Origin: Populus alba
Taxonomy: Eukaryota; Streptophyta; Magnoliopsida; Malpighiales; Salicaceae
Assembly: GCF_005239225.2 (NCBI RefSeq)
Contig: NC_133298.1
Span: forward strand, 2,232,001-2,296,000
Direction of reading: 5' to 3'
DNA: 64,000 nucleotides
Position numbers and translations under genes: made by a program. Below, piece after piece: positions 49,640-61,245 of the stretch. How positions within the stretch are numbered: the first letter of the stretch is position 1; the number at the start of each line of letters is the position of its first letter. A model generated the notes under the pieces. That model was given only the letters and a program-made list of their open reading frames with translations, did no database searches and was not told where the DNA came from.

Positions 49640-50250
49640 AAATTTAAATCAGTATTTTTTTATACAAAAAAAAATAAATTTATTTTTGTGCATGCACATT
49701 TTTTATTTTTTCTTGTTAAATAAAAATAAAATACAATGAATAATATAAATTTAAACCGGTATTTTTTATTCCTGACTCTGACATCAGTGAATAAACCAAT
49801 AAATTTATATTATTTTTTTTCTTGCTAAATAAAAAAAAATACAATGAATAATATAAATTTAAACCGGTATTTTTATTCCTGACTCTGACGTCAGTGAATA
49901 AACCAATAAATTTATATTATTTTTTTTTCTTGCTAATAAAAATAAAATACAATGAATAAATATAAATTTAAACCGGTATTTTTATTCCTGACTCTGGCGT
50001 CAGTGAATAAACCAATAAATTTATATTATTTTTTCTTGATAAATAAAAAATAAAATACAATGAATAATATAAATTTAAACTGGTATTTTTATTCCCGACT
50101 CTGGCGTCAGTGAATAAACCAATAAATTTATATTATTTTTTTCTTGCTAAATAAAAATAAAATACAATGAATAATATAAATTTAAACCGGTATTTTTATT
50201 CCTGACTCTAGCGTCAGTGAATAAACTAATAAATTTATATTATTATTATT
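49640..50250 (+). repeat. tandem repeats inside LTR block A
   Basis: Five units of about 105-115 bp, each with AAACCGGTATTTTTATTCCTG or a close variant, GACTCTGGCGTCAGTGAATA, AACCAATAAATTTATATTAT and an A-rich tail. The phrase starts near 49746, 49858, 49970, 50080 and 50186. A single degenerate unit is present in block B near 54880-54920. Confidence 0.85.
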
Positions 50251-50307
50251 TTTCATGCATACACATTTTTTATTTTTATTTTTCTGTTTTTTATTTTATT
50301 TTTTGGA

Positions 50308-50466
50308 CTGGGCTGGGCCCGGCCCAGCCCAGCATAATTTTTGGTGGGGGCTGGGCCCGGCTCAGCCCCAAAATGGGCTGGGCTAGGCCCAGCCTGGTCA
50401 CTGGCCCAAGCCAGTGACCAGGCGTCTTTTGCCCCTCAGCGTGCGTGAATTGTTCACGCACGCTGA
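50308..50466. repeat. cluster of strong inverted repeats in LTR block A
   Basis: Three perfect hairpins: 50308-50332 (12-bp arms CTGGGCTGGGCC, one-base loop), 50396-50419 (arms GGTCACTGGC, loop CCAA) and 50436-50466 (14-bp arms TCAGCGTGCGTGAA, loop TTG). Between the first two lie further GGGCTGGGCC-type arms. The block-B equivalent near 55210-55345 is degenerate. Confidence 0.9.
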
Positions 50467-51689
50467 CTACATTCACCGTGAATTAAATATCAACTGCACA
50501 GTGCTGGGGAATTATTTTGTAAAAACTAGAGCTACTTACCTGGGAGCTGGATGGAGGCGAGGGCGTGCTGTCACTCCTTTCGTTTTCCTAGCTTCTTCCT
50601 CTGGTTTTGGAGGCTGGCGCTGGGAGCAGGATGGAGCTGAGGGCGTGTTGTTCCTCCTTTCGTTTTTTATTCCTGACTCTATAACTGTTGGAGACGAAGA
50701 CGATGGCGATGAAGACGTGATGTTGATGGTCGAACGGGCACTCTCTCCTCTGCTTCTTCTTGTTTTCCTCTGTGTTTTTTTTTGTTGCGGTTCTTGGTCC
50801 CTTGTTTTTGTTTTGGGTTTTTTCTTCCCAACTGCTGAGGCCTTTCTCTGATTCTCCTTCTTCGTCCCCCTGGTTCTGTGTGTTTTTTTTTTTTTTTTTT
50901 TTTTTTTTTCTGATTTCCGGCCCCAGTTCTCTCCTCTGATCTTCGGCCCTTCCTCCTCTGTTGCTGGCCTGCTCGTCAAAAATCCCCTTCCTGGTTCTGT
51001 TTCACCCCCCTGAGTTTGTTTTTCCTTTTCTGGGTTTATTTTCCTTTGTTCCCCCTGGTGTCCCCTTCCCCGTGTTTCTGGGTTTATTTCCTCGTTGTGC
51101 TTGCGTTGTTCTGGCAATTTTTTTCTGGGTTTTTGTATCGGTTTTTTTTTTTTCCTTTGGTGTTGGTTTCCTCTTTTATAAGGCTAGATCTTCAAAAACC
51201 GTCTCCTTCACGACCGGGATCATGGCCTGTTGAATCGGATGCATTGATTTTCCTGTTGAATCGGCTGCCCTGGCGAAATGGAAGGGATGACGAGCAGTAT
51301 TATTGCAAACGGCGCCGTTTGTGTGTTTTGAGGAATTTTTCACTTTGGTCCCTGGATGTTTTGAACTTCACAATTGAGATCTTAATCATTAATAATCAAT
51401 TTCTAATTGTACCCTTGGATTAAGTCAATTGAATCCTTGATTTATAGTGCCATTTACACAACAGTCCTGGGTTTTTGGACTATTCAATTTTGTCCTTGGA
51501 CTTTAATTTTCTAGCAATTTTTCCTTGAATCAGCCCCAAACTTTGGTATTTTTTCAATTACACCCCTAATTCCAAATTTCCCATACTATGCCAAAGGCTT
51601 AATAGCATTATTATTGCATTGCTCTGAAATTTCCCTTTAACAAGTGAAAACCATGTAAGTAATAATATTTCATGAAAAGATGATCCACA

Positions 51690-52137
51690 GTTTTTATAGC
51701 TTCATCACAAAAAGGTTACATAGATTAGAAGGAGTAGCTACACATACCAAGACAGAACAAACACCAGTTCTTTCTTGCTTCCACCGTTTAGAATCCGTGA
51801 CATTTTGTTTCAAATGAGTACCTTTAATTTGGTCTAGAAGGCAGCGCAGTTGGCCCATCTCTGTATGCCTCAAGCCTCTCTTCCAAAGTAATTTCCAATG
51901 CCAACCTTCATTAAAATAATCACCGGCCATATCTGAAATCATAGCTTGTGGTGATGTAGAGAAGGCAAACAATCGCGGATATTGAAGCTTTAGAGGTCCA
52001 TGATCTAGCCATGAATCTATCCAAAAATGCGTCCTCATTCCGTTTCCAGCTGAAAAATGACAACAATTTTTCAATCATGCTGAAATGTCACCTTCATCAT
52101 GTATAATGGAATATATACCAGACCATATACCTGGAAG
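51690..52137 (-). mobile_element. LINE fragment, 3' part of RT ORF
   Basis: The minus-strand frame contains GNGMRTHFWIDSWLDHGPLK followed by a W-rich stretch, which matches the region after the reverse transcriptase in plant L1-type LINEs. It carries stops and ends within an unrelated repeat. It continues the fragment at 53603-54540, from which it was separated by the hAT-like insertion. Confidence 0.8.
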
Positions 52138-53602
52138 CAAGGTTGTCAAAAACGCTTTTTTGACACGACACAGAACATACAATATAAACTCGACTTGTAA
52201 ACTCGAATCATAAAATCGTAAAATCAAAAATAAAATTTTTTAACTAAAAATCATAAAATTGCAAGTAAAATATTTTAACTGAAATCATAAAATCGCAAAA
52301 TAAACATCCAAACATCTTAAAATACATAATTCAAATACAATAAAAATAAACAATACAAATATCCAAATATCTTAAAATCTATAATTCAAATAAAAGTAAA
52401 ATAAACAATACAAATATCTAAACATCTTAAAATACAAATACCCTATGGTATAAAATGTTCAAGCAAAAAATATTCTTAAACTGGTGAAACTAGTGATAAA
52501 TTTTAGGTAAACATCAACAAAATGTTGACAAATATTCATAATACAACCAGGATTTCAAAATACTTAGTCACAATACAAGAGTAGAAAATTCACCATCTCT
52601 TCCAACTGTTGCCAGCCATCTTTTATTGAAAGCATATAGTGGCAAAGAACAACACAAAATAAACTCCTGACCTCATATATTAAAATTTTAAATTCTCAGA
52701 AGCTGTATCATAAATATGACACTTAACATGATAGAAGATTCACAATTTGTATTAAGTATAATTTGAATTAGCACTGTATTTTATTCTATATTAAGCGTAA
52801 ATGCATATATTGAATAAAAAAAACAGAGGCTGTATAAGTCCTCCCTCTTTTCCATTTCCAGCTTTGATGTTTTTTAACTTGATCGAAGCATAGTAAAAAG
52901 AATTAATTAAGAAAAAAGAACTGAAATAATTAATTATAACTTAATATAATTTTTCTAAATGCTAATAAAAAAATAGAAAGCAAAAAAAAATTAAAAGGAG
53001 AAAAAACAGAAACAAAACAAGGAAAAATGATGTAAAATATTAAGGCTTCACAGTCCAGAACTCCTGACCATGACTAGGCATGACCCATCAGCCATCAACC
53101 ATTTCTCCGCCTGGTGTGCCACAATTTTCTCCCTATAGGAGATCTAATTCAATGCAAGCTTTCTCTAGATCACACCATTTCTACACACCTTTTCTTTCAA
53201 GTTTTGAACTGTGGTTTAGATGGCTGAAAAGTAGCTAAAATAATACTTTTTTATAATTAATTCTAAGAGTGCAATTTGAAAAGCACAAATTCACGTCACA
53301 CCTCTTCACTTTATTTCTTCTCTCTCCCTCCTTCCATCACGTGATGTGATCAGGCAGCAGAAGACTTCACTTTATTGCACTGCTGAGTCTTTCAAAAATA
53401 TGCATTTGTTAAAAGTTTTGCTTAAATCGTGAAAACGTTCCGTTTTTAATGTTTTTTTACGAGTTGACCTTTGAGCGAGTTTGACCGGGTTTGACTGATT
53501 TTACTGGTTTTCGAATTTTAACCCTAATTTTATATGTTTTATGTATTTTAACTTGTAAAATTGGATGATTTTACGAGTTAAAACGCATTTTTAACAACCA
53601 TG
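52138..53602. mobile_element. non-autonomous hAT-like DNA transposon, 1465 bp
   Basis: Terminal inverted repeats: CAAGGTTGTCAAAAACGC at the left end, and CATGGTTGTTAAAAATGC as the reverse complement of the right end (15 of 18 match). Exact 8-bp target duplications CCTGGAAG flank it at 52130-52137 and 53603-53610. An 8-bp duplication and a CA-GG type terminus are hAT features. No transposase frame is present. Both subterminal regions contain AAAATCGTAAAATC or GTAAAATTGGATGATTTTACG-type motifs. It sits inside a LINE. Confidence 0.88.
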
Positions 53603-54540
53603 CCTGGAAGAGAGTACTGAGAAAAATAAAGGAGACCATTTTCAAAACTAGTCTAATACTTCCTGTTAATAACATCCTCAATTGTGTTGGTCACTCAGCC
53701 TCCATAACCATTTGAAAGGAAGAGCTTTGTTTTTTCCCTCAATGGAACCCACTCCTAGACGGCCTCTTTTCTTATCTCGTACTACAACGTGCTAATCTTT
53801 CTGGCCTCAATAAACCCACACCATAAAAATCTTCTCCGAATTGAGGTAATGGCTACAATCACCCCTATAGGCATTAGGAATATGGAGAAGTAGTAAAGAT
53901 TGAGAGAATTCAACACACTTTTCAACGAACATATACGCCCTGCTATACTCAAAAGCTTGCCTTTCCAATTTGCCAACCTTGATATGATCCGAGAGATAAT
54001 TGGTTTCTAGGTTGATAACCTTTTTGGGGTTTGCACCAGTGGAAGGCCTATTCCTATTCCTCTAATAGCTTTTGTCATGAATTTTATCAGGACAGAAACA
54101 GTTTCAATCTCTAATTAATGAATTATTCCATGACTTAGTCATGATAATAGCATATGCTGAAACAAGATCAATAGGAAGGTTGTTGCCAGTTTGCTCAAAC
54201 AATATCATCCCACGTTGGATAAACAGGTGAAGAGGCAAAGGGTCGTGTGTATCCCCAAGTGGGAGAGTCCACGTCAAAATTTTGTGGTCCTGCCCGGTTC
54301 TAGTTCCATATTTTCTCTAGATTTAGACGACAATTTGAATCAAGCCCGGAGGTCTGTTTGTAGCTGAAAAGAAAGCAGCCTCCCAGTGGGCACGCTGTAA
54401 ACCTCCCTTTTCCAAATTTGCTCAGATATTGAGGACGTAGCTGATGATGATTCTGGGAAATCATCTATAGAAGCCCATCTAATATCCTGTTATTTCTAAA
54501 GAAAGTTGACAATTTTTGCTGTGCAAGCTGCCCGCCTAGT
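53603..54540 (-). mobile_element. LINE fragment, reverse transcriptase C-terminal part
   Basis: A minus-strand frame at 53976-53782 reads LANWKGKLLSIAGRICSLKS then IRRRFLWCGF, the conserved region at the end of plant L1 reverse transcriptases. Just upstream a frame with one stop reads GLPL-TPKRLST and RLANW. After it, shifted frames give LREKNKAL and FKWLWRLSDQ. Stops and frameshifts show decay. The sequence 54000-54540 upstream is probably also LINE but is not clearly readable. Confidence 0.8.
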
Positions 54541-54544
54541 ATTG

Positions 54545-56570
54545 TCCCATCATTTTTAAAAGAATAGATTTTTGATATTTTATTTTTTTGATAGAAAAAA
54601 ATCTTGTTTAAGAAGTCGCCCACTAATATTATGGTTACTAAAAATCCTAACTGGTCAATAAAAATTTTATAGTACGAAACTGATTACGTAAAAGAGAAGA
54701 TATTATCATTCTTTAAGCATCCTACCTAAGGTAATTTGCATTATTTGTTTTGTTTTAAATTACTAAAAGTTTGTTGGTTGATGTTATGATGGTTTACTTG
54801 TAATATTCATAACTTTGGCGTTAGTGAATTTTCAATTACAAATATTTTTAACTTTGATGTTGGTAAATATTATGTGCAAAAAAAATGGTATTCCTGACTC
54901 TCGCATTAATGAATAAACCAGTAAAATGAATTTAAATTAATGCGTATATATTTTTTTTAAAAAGAAAAAATATATTATATACTAGATTTGCATTTCATAG
55001 TAAAAATCCACAAATCAATTTTAGAGTAAAAATATCTAAAAAATACAAGGACCCACAAATAAATTCAAGAAGAAACACAAACGTTTTCATAATTTTTTAA
55101 TATCCGAAAAGGCCTATTTGACTAAATAACAAAATAAAAAGGGATGGAAAAAAAAGGTAAGATATAGAAGTGTGTTCTACCAAATATGCCCTTGACTCAA
55201 AACAGATTGGGCTGGTTGGGCCGGGGGACTAGGCCCATCCGAGCCTCAACTTTTTTCTTTTTATACAGGCCGGGCTGGATCAAGCCGGCCTGACCCGGCT
55301 GGCTGAGTCAGACATGCATGAACTATTAACGCATGCTGTGTGCCGTGATTACCTTCGCATAGTACCGAACTTATTTGAATTTTGCAAAGGAAAAGGAAGC
55401 TTACCTGTTTCAGGGGGCTGCTGAAGAAGGAGGCTTGTTCTTTCTGGCTAATGTTAGTCTCCCCTCTTCTTGCTTTTCTTTTGCTTTCTTTGTTCTTTAT
55501 TTCCTGGTTTGCTTCTGTTCATTCGCCTCTGTTTGCGTTTCCAGGTCTCTCCTGTGTTGTTCGTTCCCTCGAGTTGTGCCCTCGTGTTCTGGTCTTTCTC
55601 TCTGGCCTTTATTCCCTTTCTTTTGTTTTCGTCTGTCCTCCGTATACATCCCCAGTTCTTTGGTTTTTTTTCCTCCTCTGTTTGTGTTCTCTCTGTTTTC
55701 TGTGATTTTTCTCAGCTTCCGAAATCCCCCCCCCTGGTTCGTTCTCTCCTCCTCTGGTTTTTTCGTTTTTTTCTCCCGTCTCTCCCCCGTCCAGTGCGCT
55801 CGTTCCCCCCCTTTTGTGGTCTTTTCTCTGAATGTCCTCTCTTTCTCCCCAGACAATTATCATGGGGGTGAGACATATTTGGAGATGCATCGTGTAGGAG
55901 ACGTTGAATACGATTGCAACCGGTTTGAGGCAGTTTCCTTTATGCTGAATTAATCCATGAAGAAGGTGATGAATAATAGAAACGCAACGGCGTCGTTTTC
56001 TCCAGAAATGGTTATTTCCAATTCGACCCCTGATATTCTGACATTTAGTAATTAGGCCCCTAATCATGGAAAATCCCCTTTTTTTAATTTTACCCCTGGA
56101 TCAAATTACAATTGAACCCTTGTATTTCAGAGCTATTTACACAACAATCCTTGGTTTGCAATTTAATCAATTAAGTCCTTAAATTGACTCTTCAGCTTTT
56201 GATTCTTTCATAATTTACCCCTAGAAACATCAATTAAACTCCGCTATAGTATCCCCGTCATTTCACTTTAGTCCTTAGACTTTAATTTCTTTCAATTGCA
56301 ACCAAAATCAGCCCTAAACTTTATTATTTCTTCAATTAAGCCCTTGATTGCATTAATTAATAAAATCAAAGTTTAATTAAATCCCAAACTTATTAATTCC
56401 TTCAATTTTTGACCAAATTTAATCCCAAATTATAATTTCATCCATATTAATCCAATTATAATTTTAATTTCTGTTGTCTTAATCCAATTCTCAAATTATT
56501 TTTATTCATTCATTTTTTTGTTATTTATTTTTTATTTTATTACTTAATTTTTTTAAAATTAAAAAATTAG
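54545..56570 (+). mobile_element. LTR-like block B, homologous to block A
   Basis: It shares with block A, in order, AATCTTGTTTAAGAAGTCG, AATCCTAACTGGTCAA, the CTGACTC..GTCAGTGAATA type unit, a GGGCC-rich region, a pyrimidine-rich tract and the ACACAACAATCCTTGG-type 3' region. LINE sequence lies on both sides in the same orientation, so the block probably inserted into the LINE as an element that later became a solo LTR. Target duplications could not be fixed. Confidence 0.65.
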
Positions 56571-56573
56571 ATA

Positions 56574-57530
56574 TTAAGCAGAAAAACAAACATCAATCAC
56601 ATGGTGAATAAGCATCTTTTTAATAGCTTGACGTTTAGTTTGCATACCCAAACCACAACAATTCCAAAAGTAGATTTTCATGTTAAACAAGATATGAGGA
56701 AAAACATCTCTATCCATAGTAAATCTGGGATTGCTCTGTTTAATACCTGATTCCATTGATTCTGAAGAGCTATCTTCCTAGTGCTCCACTGTTTCTTGAA
56801 TGCTACCGGTTTGGGATTGAAGTTTGACTTTTCTTCTACTCCGTCTAAGTACCATGTGGTGAGTAGGATTTGTCTCATCAATTGATGCCCCTGTTATGTC
56901 AAAATTTTGTGCTTCACAATTCTTTTCCAATGCATTACACGCTGCACTGATGCTGTTACCAATGGATGTGCTGTCTGCTGACGTGAGAAGACCATATTTG
57001 ATTTCTGGAAACAACAACTCCACTGGTAGATCCAAAATCCTTGCTGCACAATTTGTTTCCCATACATTACACTCTGAACTGATGCTATTAACGTCAATGG
57101 AGAAATTGTCTGATAGCATGTGAAGGTATCTTTGATTTCTGGGAACATAAATTCAACTTGTAGATCCAGTAGATGAGGTTTTGAGGTCTGGTGGTCGTTA
57201 CACATCATCTCAAATTCTGGATAATGCAGCGGGTCTATCTCCTGTATTTTGAATATCTCCTGCATTTTGAACATAGTCTCTACTATCCAAACATAAACAG
57301 TTATCTTCATCAATGTGCTTTGTGTGCTGAGTTGCAATAAGGAATTTCAAAGTGTTTAAAGTGCTAAAGTGCAGACTAAGTTTATCAAAACCAATGACCC
57401 TTCCGAACCTCAACATGATTTTTTTGATGCTCCAGGCAAGTTCGGGAAACTTTTCTAGTCTGTCTATAGGACCATCCTTCATAGGCAAGTCTATCATGGA
57501 AAATGGAAGCAAGCATTTGTCATTGTTATT
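56574..57530 (-). mobile_element. LINE fragment: ORF1 end and endonuclease start
   Basis: At the left end the minus strand reads MKIYFWNCCGLGMQTKRQAI, the start of a plant LINE endonuclease (WNCRGLG motif with one change). To its right is an ORF1-like region: 57512-57210 holds GRVIGFDKLSLHFSTLNTLK, similar to the gag-like DUF4283 domain. Between them a segment is duplicated in tandem, with two or three diverged copies of FPEIK..SISxxCNxxExNC. The fragment is broken by block B at 56570. Confidence 0.75.
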
Positions 57531-57540
57531 ATAAGAAAAC

Positions 57541-58762
57541 TTGTCTTTGGGTTTCGGGCTCAGTTATATCCTTTTCACTTCTTTTGTCAGTTCATTTGGA
57601 TCAATCAAATCAATTCAGCTAGGGGAAGAGTTTCCAATCAGTTTGTTTTATTTCCAGAAATTTATTCTTCAAAATAAACATTATGAATATTGTTTTGTTG
57701 GTATTTGGCTTTGTATATCCTAATAAAAAGTTTTAAATTTATTGTAAAATAATTATTTAATCTAAAAATTTAAACTCTAACATCAATTTAAACAGCCATT
57801 CAACCTAAAAATATCAAGATACTTCAAATTGTCAAAACATTATGATATTATAGAAGTTAAATATGTATTATTTGCACCCTTATTAATTTTAAGCAAATAT
57901 TCTTTTAATAAAATTAAGTGATAAAATAGTATTTTTTTTCAAAAATAAATAATAATTAAGAATTTAAATTCAATATATAACGAGAAAAATAAATACAGTA
58001 TTTATTTTTTTATTACTTTTTTATTTTTATAATAAAAAATTTTAGATTCAATTTTAATCAATAAAAAATCTTAAGCACCGGGTATCAAGTTGAAAAGCTA
58101 TTAAAATTTCTAAAATTTGAGTTAGGTATTTTGAATGTGTAAAAGATATTATTATTTCTGGTTAAAAAGCTAGACTACAGTAGTGAAGTAAAGTTTCTTT
58201 TGAGAAAAAAAAAAAAAAACCTTGTCTTTTGTCTTCACTTATCAATGGTAACATTCGCTATGAAATCTCAAATTTGGAAATTTTGTCAATTATTTAAGAA
58301 AAATAGAAAGCATTGGCCACTTCTTTTAGGATAGGTTATGTTTTTATTATATCATCAAGATTGTAGTTGTATTACTAATATGGCAAATATTGAAAGAAGC
58401 TTATTATCACTGCCGATTAAAAATAAATAAAATCAAGAGCTTATTATAATTCATTTTCGTTTATTGGAAAACAAAAAAAAGGAGAAAATATGTTGATTTC
58501 TTCCATTGTTGCTCACGAAAACTAAAAATATGTGAAATATTTCATCTGGCGAATTTAAGTTCGAAATGGGAAAACTCTGTTTCTTGTTTCTGCATTTAAT
58601 ATACACAAGCAGCAGGCGAAGAAATAGACGAAATGTAAGACTTTGGACTGAATATCTAAGACAGACAATAACACCTCTTGAGAGGAGGGGGACTCTTTTC
58701 CCAGCTGAGCTACTGGCTCCTTGGCAGGAAAGTATACAGTAAAAATTCAACCATGAACATTT
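57541..58762 (+). repeat. copy of kinase 3' flank and related repeat unit
   Basis: The part 57560-57700 repeats the GTCAGTTCATTT and TTTTATTTCCAGAA block of units A and B; 58215-58460 repeats their CTTGTCTTTTGTCTTCAC block; 58638-58757 matches 32150-32335, the last codons and 3' flank of the receptor kinase (ACAGACAATAACACCTCTTG). It joins the chaperonin copy directly. Confidence 0.7.
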
Positions 58763-60138
58763 CCTTGGATCAACTTGGCATTGCACGAAAAGTTACCATA
58801 ACAAGTAATTCAACAACCATAGTTGCTGACTCAGCTACCAAAGCTGAAATTCAGGCAAGAATTCTTCAGATAAAAAAGGACCTCGCTGAAACAGATAATG
58901 CTGCCCATTCAAGAAAGCTCTCAAGAAGAGAATTCTAAATTATCTGGTGGTGTGGCTGTAATCAAGGTTTGTGATCAAGCTCTCAGAAAGAACTGCTAAA
59001 CTTGTATAAAATATATTTTGGAAAAATAGATGGGCATCTTGACAAATCTGGCTATAAGTGTGAAGAATTACTGCCAAGGACATAGGCTCCTTGAGTGGCA
59101 TTAGTTCTGTAGCAGGGATGAATTTTCTGCCCTGTTTTCCTTAAGAAATACAAAGACAAACGACAGGACTCTAATATTTTGTTTGGTGATGTTTTATTTT
59201 AAAGTTATCTTTAGATTTAACTTGTTTAGCATGCAAATTTAGGTAGGAGCACACACGGAGACAGAACTTGAAGACAGGAAACTCAGAATTGAAGATGCAA
59301 AGAATGCTACATTTGCTGCCATGGATGAAGGGATAGTACCTGGTGGTGGTGCAACATATGTACATCTCTCGGAGCAGATCTCCTCAATAAAAAATTCCAT
59401 GAAAGATGAAAATATGAGAAGATTGGTGCTGATATGTTGCAAATCTGTTCTCGTTCCTTTCTTTTTTCAAAAGTTATTTTCTTCACACTTTCGCCTCACT
59501 AGGATTTGATCTAAGGTGATTTTCTTTTCTTTTGTGAGATGTGCCTTTTATGCTCATGTTCTTTATTTGGATTGGTGAATGTGGCGTCTTCAAATAGAAT
59601 AAAAGCAGCGTTTGTGAATGAGTTACCCATGCAGCGTTTGTGCTAAAAGCAGATTATTGCACAAGACTTGTAAAACGGACCAAGTTCCTTTCATAATTAG
59701 TGATAAAGTTGGACATACCCTGTGAAATGGTTTATAAATGCAGGGCGTAGCATGGGAGAAACCCTACAAGTAGTGGTTTCTAAATGACTACAAAGGGAAA
59801 TTTCTTCTCCCATGTAGTAACACATACCAATGATGCATTACAGGCACTTCTCGCACCTGCAAAAACAATTGCAACTAATGCAGGGGTGATGGAGCAGTTT
59901 GTGGTGGAGAATATTCGATCTTGTGACTGGAGAACTGGTTACAATGCAATGACTGGTAGATATGAAGATCTTCTCAATGCAGGGGTGGTAGATCCTTGTA
60001 GAGTTTCTAGGTGTGCACTTCAAAGTGCTGTCTCAATTGCTGGGATAGTTCTAACTAACTCAAGCTGTTTGGCTGGTTGAAAAAAATAAAGAAGCCCAAG
60101 CCCGCTGTCCCTTATGTTCCTGGAATTACACCTTGAGA
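58763..60138 (+). pseudogene. partial CPNA2 pseudogene (exon 7 part to exon 9)
   Basis: Nearly identical to 28616-29973, starting inside exon 7 at GGATCAACTTGGCATTGC. It keeps introns 7 and 8, so it arose by DNA duplication and not by retroposition. The exons carry several single-base shifts: AGAGAATT replaces the exon-7 frame, AATATGAGAAG breaks exon 8, and GGGGTGATGG and CAGTTTGTGG break exon 9. The 5' two thirds of the gene is absent. A local ATG at 58753 is fortuitous. No functional chaperonin could be made. Confidence 0.92.
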
Positions 60139-61245
60139 AAAAATGGAAAAGAGCTGTTAAAATTGTAGAAAGAAGCTGAAGAAATTTTATTGCTCTGATG
60201 GCTCACATCAACAGTTTTGATTGGCTGGTCAGAATGAAACTTGAAGGTGAAGCAAGTCTCTTCAACAAGCCTTTACAACTTCTGGGATCACCAGGTGGAT
60301 CATGCTTGAGACCACAAAAGCATCAAATGCCATAATGAAAGGACTTTGCATTTGTCTGGAAATGCTTTTGGTTCTCCCTGCTGGATACATCGACGACTAC
60401 TCCCCTAAATTTTGTGTTTGGTCTCTGTTACATTTGATTTTCTGGCTGGTTTCCTGTCAAGAAACTCACTACTATTCCAGTAACTCAGCAAGTAGCCATA
60501 TAGGAAGAGTAATCCCCATATCCAGATGCCCTCTTTAAAATCTTCAACTGAAGTTAGTCACTGACACAATTCAAGCAGAAAATCACCTTTATTTTAACAA
60601 TTATATTTTCCCATGACTGCTATATGATTCATCTGTCAATTTTATTTGAACGAGGTTTTGGTCTATTGCCATCAAATTTAATTGATTTTTGTTTGCTATT
60701 GGATGATTGCCTTATAGTGTTATAAAACATGTTCTGCTGTTTGAGAAGCATCTTTTGTGAGTTTTCAAATGTTTGATTTTTCAACATATTTTCTTTTTGT
60801 TTTGAATTAGAAGCGCACACGTACATCCTCTATCATTTTCATGGAAATGGACTTCGCCCCGGTGCTCGAAAACTAAAAGACATATTTCAGTTTGGGCATG
60901 TGCTTATGTGGCTGCGTAGATTATTATCAATGATGTCAAGATAGTATAGAGAACAGATTTCCCTACTCTAAATATGAAAATCATTTTCTTCTTCCTCTCC
61001 TTTCTCCTCAGTCGTACCCAATGCACCTTCTAATATAAGCTCATGAATATTACTAGTACTCATGAACGCTCTTCCTTTTGACACACTACCCATCTTTCTT
61101 ACTTTCATCTCTTTTCTCATCTTCCTCTTCCTCTTCCCTTTGACACACTTCCCATCTTTCTTACTTTCATTTCTTTTCTCATCTTCCTCTGCCTCCTTTT
61201 CCTCATTCCGTTTAACTATTTCAAAGTTCCCCTCCCAATCAGTCT
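60139..61245 (+). repeat. duplicated downstream flank of CPNA2
   Basis: Continues the homology of the pseudogene with 29974-31120, ending near CCAATCAGTCTTT in both copies. It carries small deletions and an extra tandem duplication of about 60 bp at 61076-61195 (TTTGACACACT(A/T)CCCATC repeated), absent from the 31-kb copy. Confidence 0.85.

Larger units (their letters stand above)
49212..51600 (+). mobile_element. LTR-like block A of a retrotransposon
   Basis: It contains AATATCTTGTTTAAGGAGTC, CACTAGGAACCCTAACTGG, five ~110-bp tandem repeats (49740-50250), a GC-rich hairpin cluster, a long pyrimidine-rich tract and then phrases such as ACACAACAGTCCTGG and TTCAATTTTGTCCTTGGACT, typical of plant LTR 3' regions. 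The same order recurs at 54545-56570. No gag or pol is found near it. Its boundaries are approximate; it may be a solo LTR or half of a deleted element. Confidence 0.65.

Noticed and set aside
50536..51117. 193-residue minus-strand open frame rich in Glu, Lys, Arg and Pro
   Set aside because: It lies in the pyrimidine-rich tract of LTR block A; the charged repeats come from low-complexity DNA, and there is no domain.
55375..55953. 192-residue hydrophobic plus-strand frame and its minus-strand counterpart
   Set aside because: It is the homologous pyrimidine-rich tract of LTR block B, open by composition only.
49212..56570. Blocks A and B as the two LTRs of a single element
   Set aside because: LINE sequence of consistent order and strand lies both between them and outside block B, and the blocks are too diverged; separate insertions fit better, though it is not excluded.
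58678..58938. Possible fusion protein starting at ATG 58753 into chaperonin exon 7
   Set aside because: The frame ends within exon 7 after a shift, and the ATG comes from the kinase-flank copy; it is a by-product of the duplication junction.
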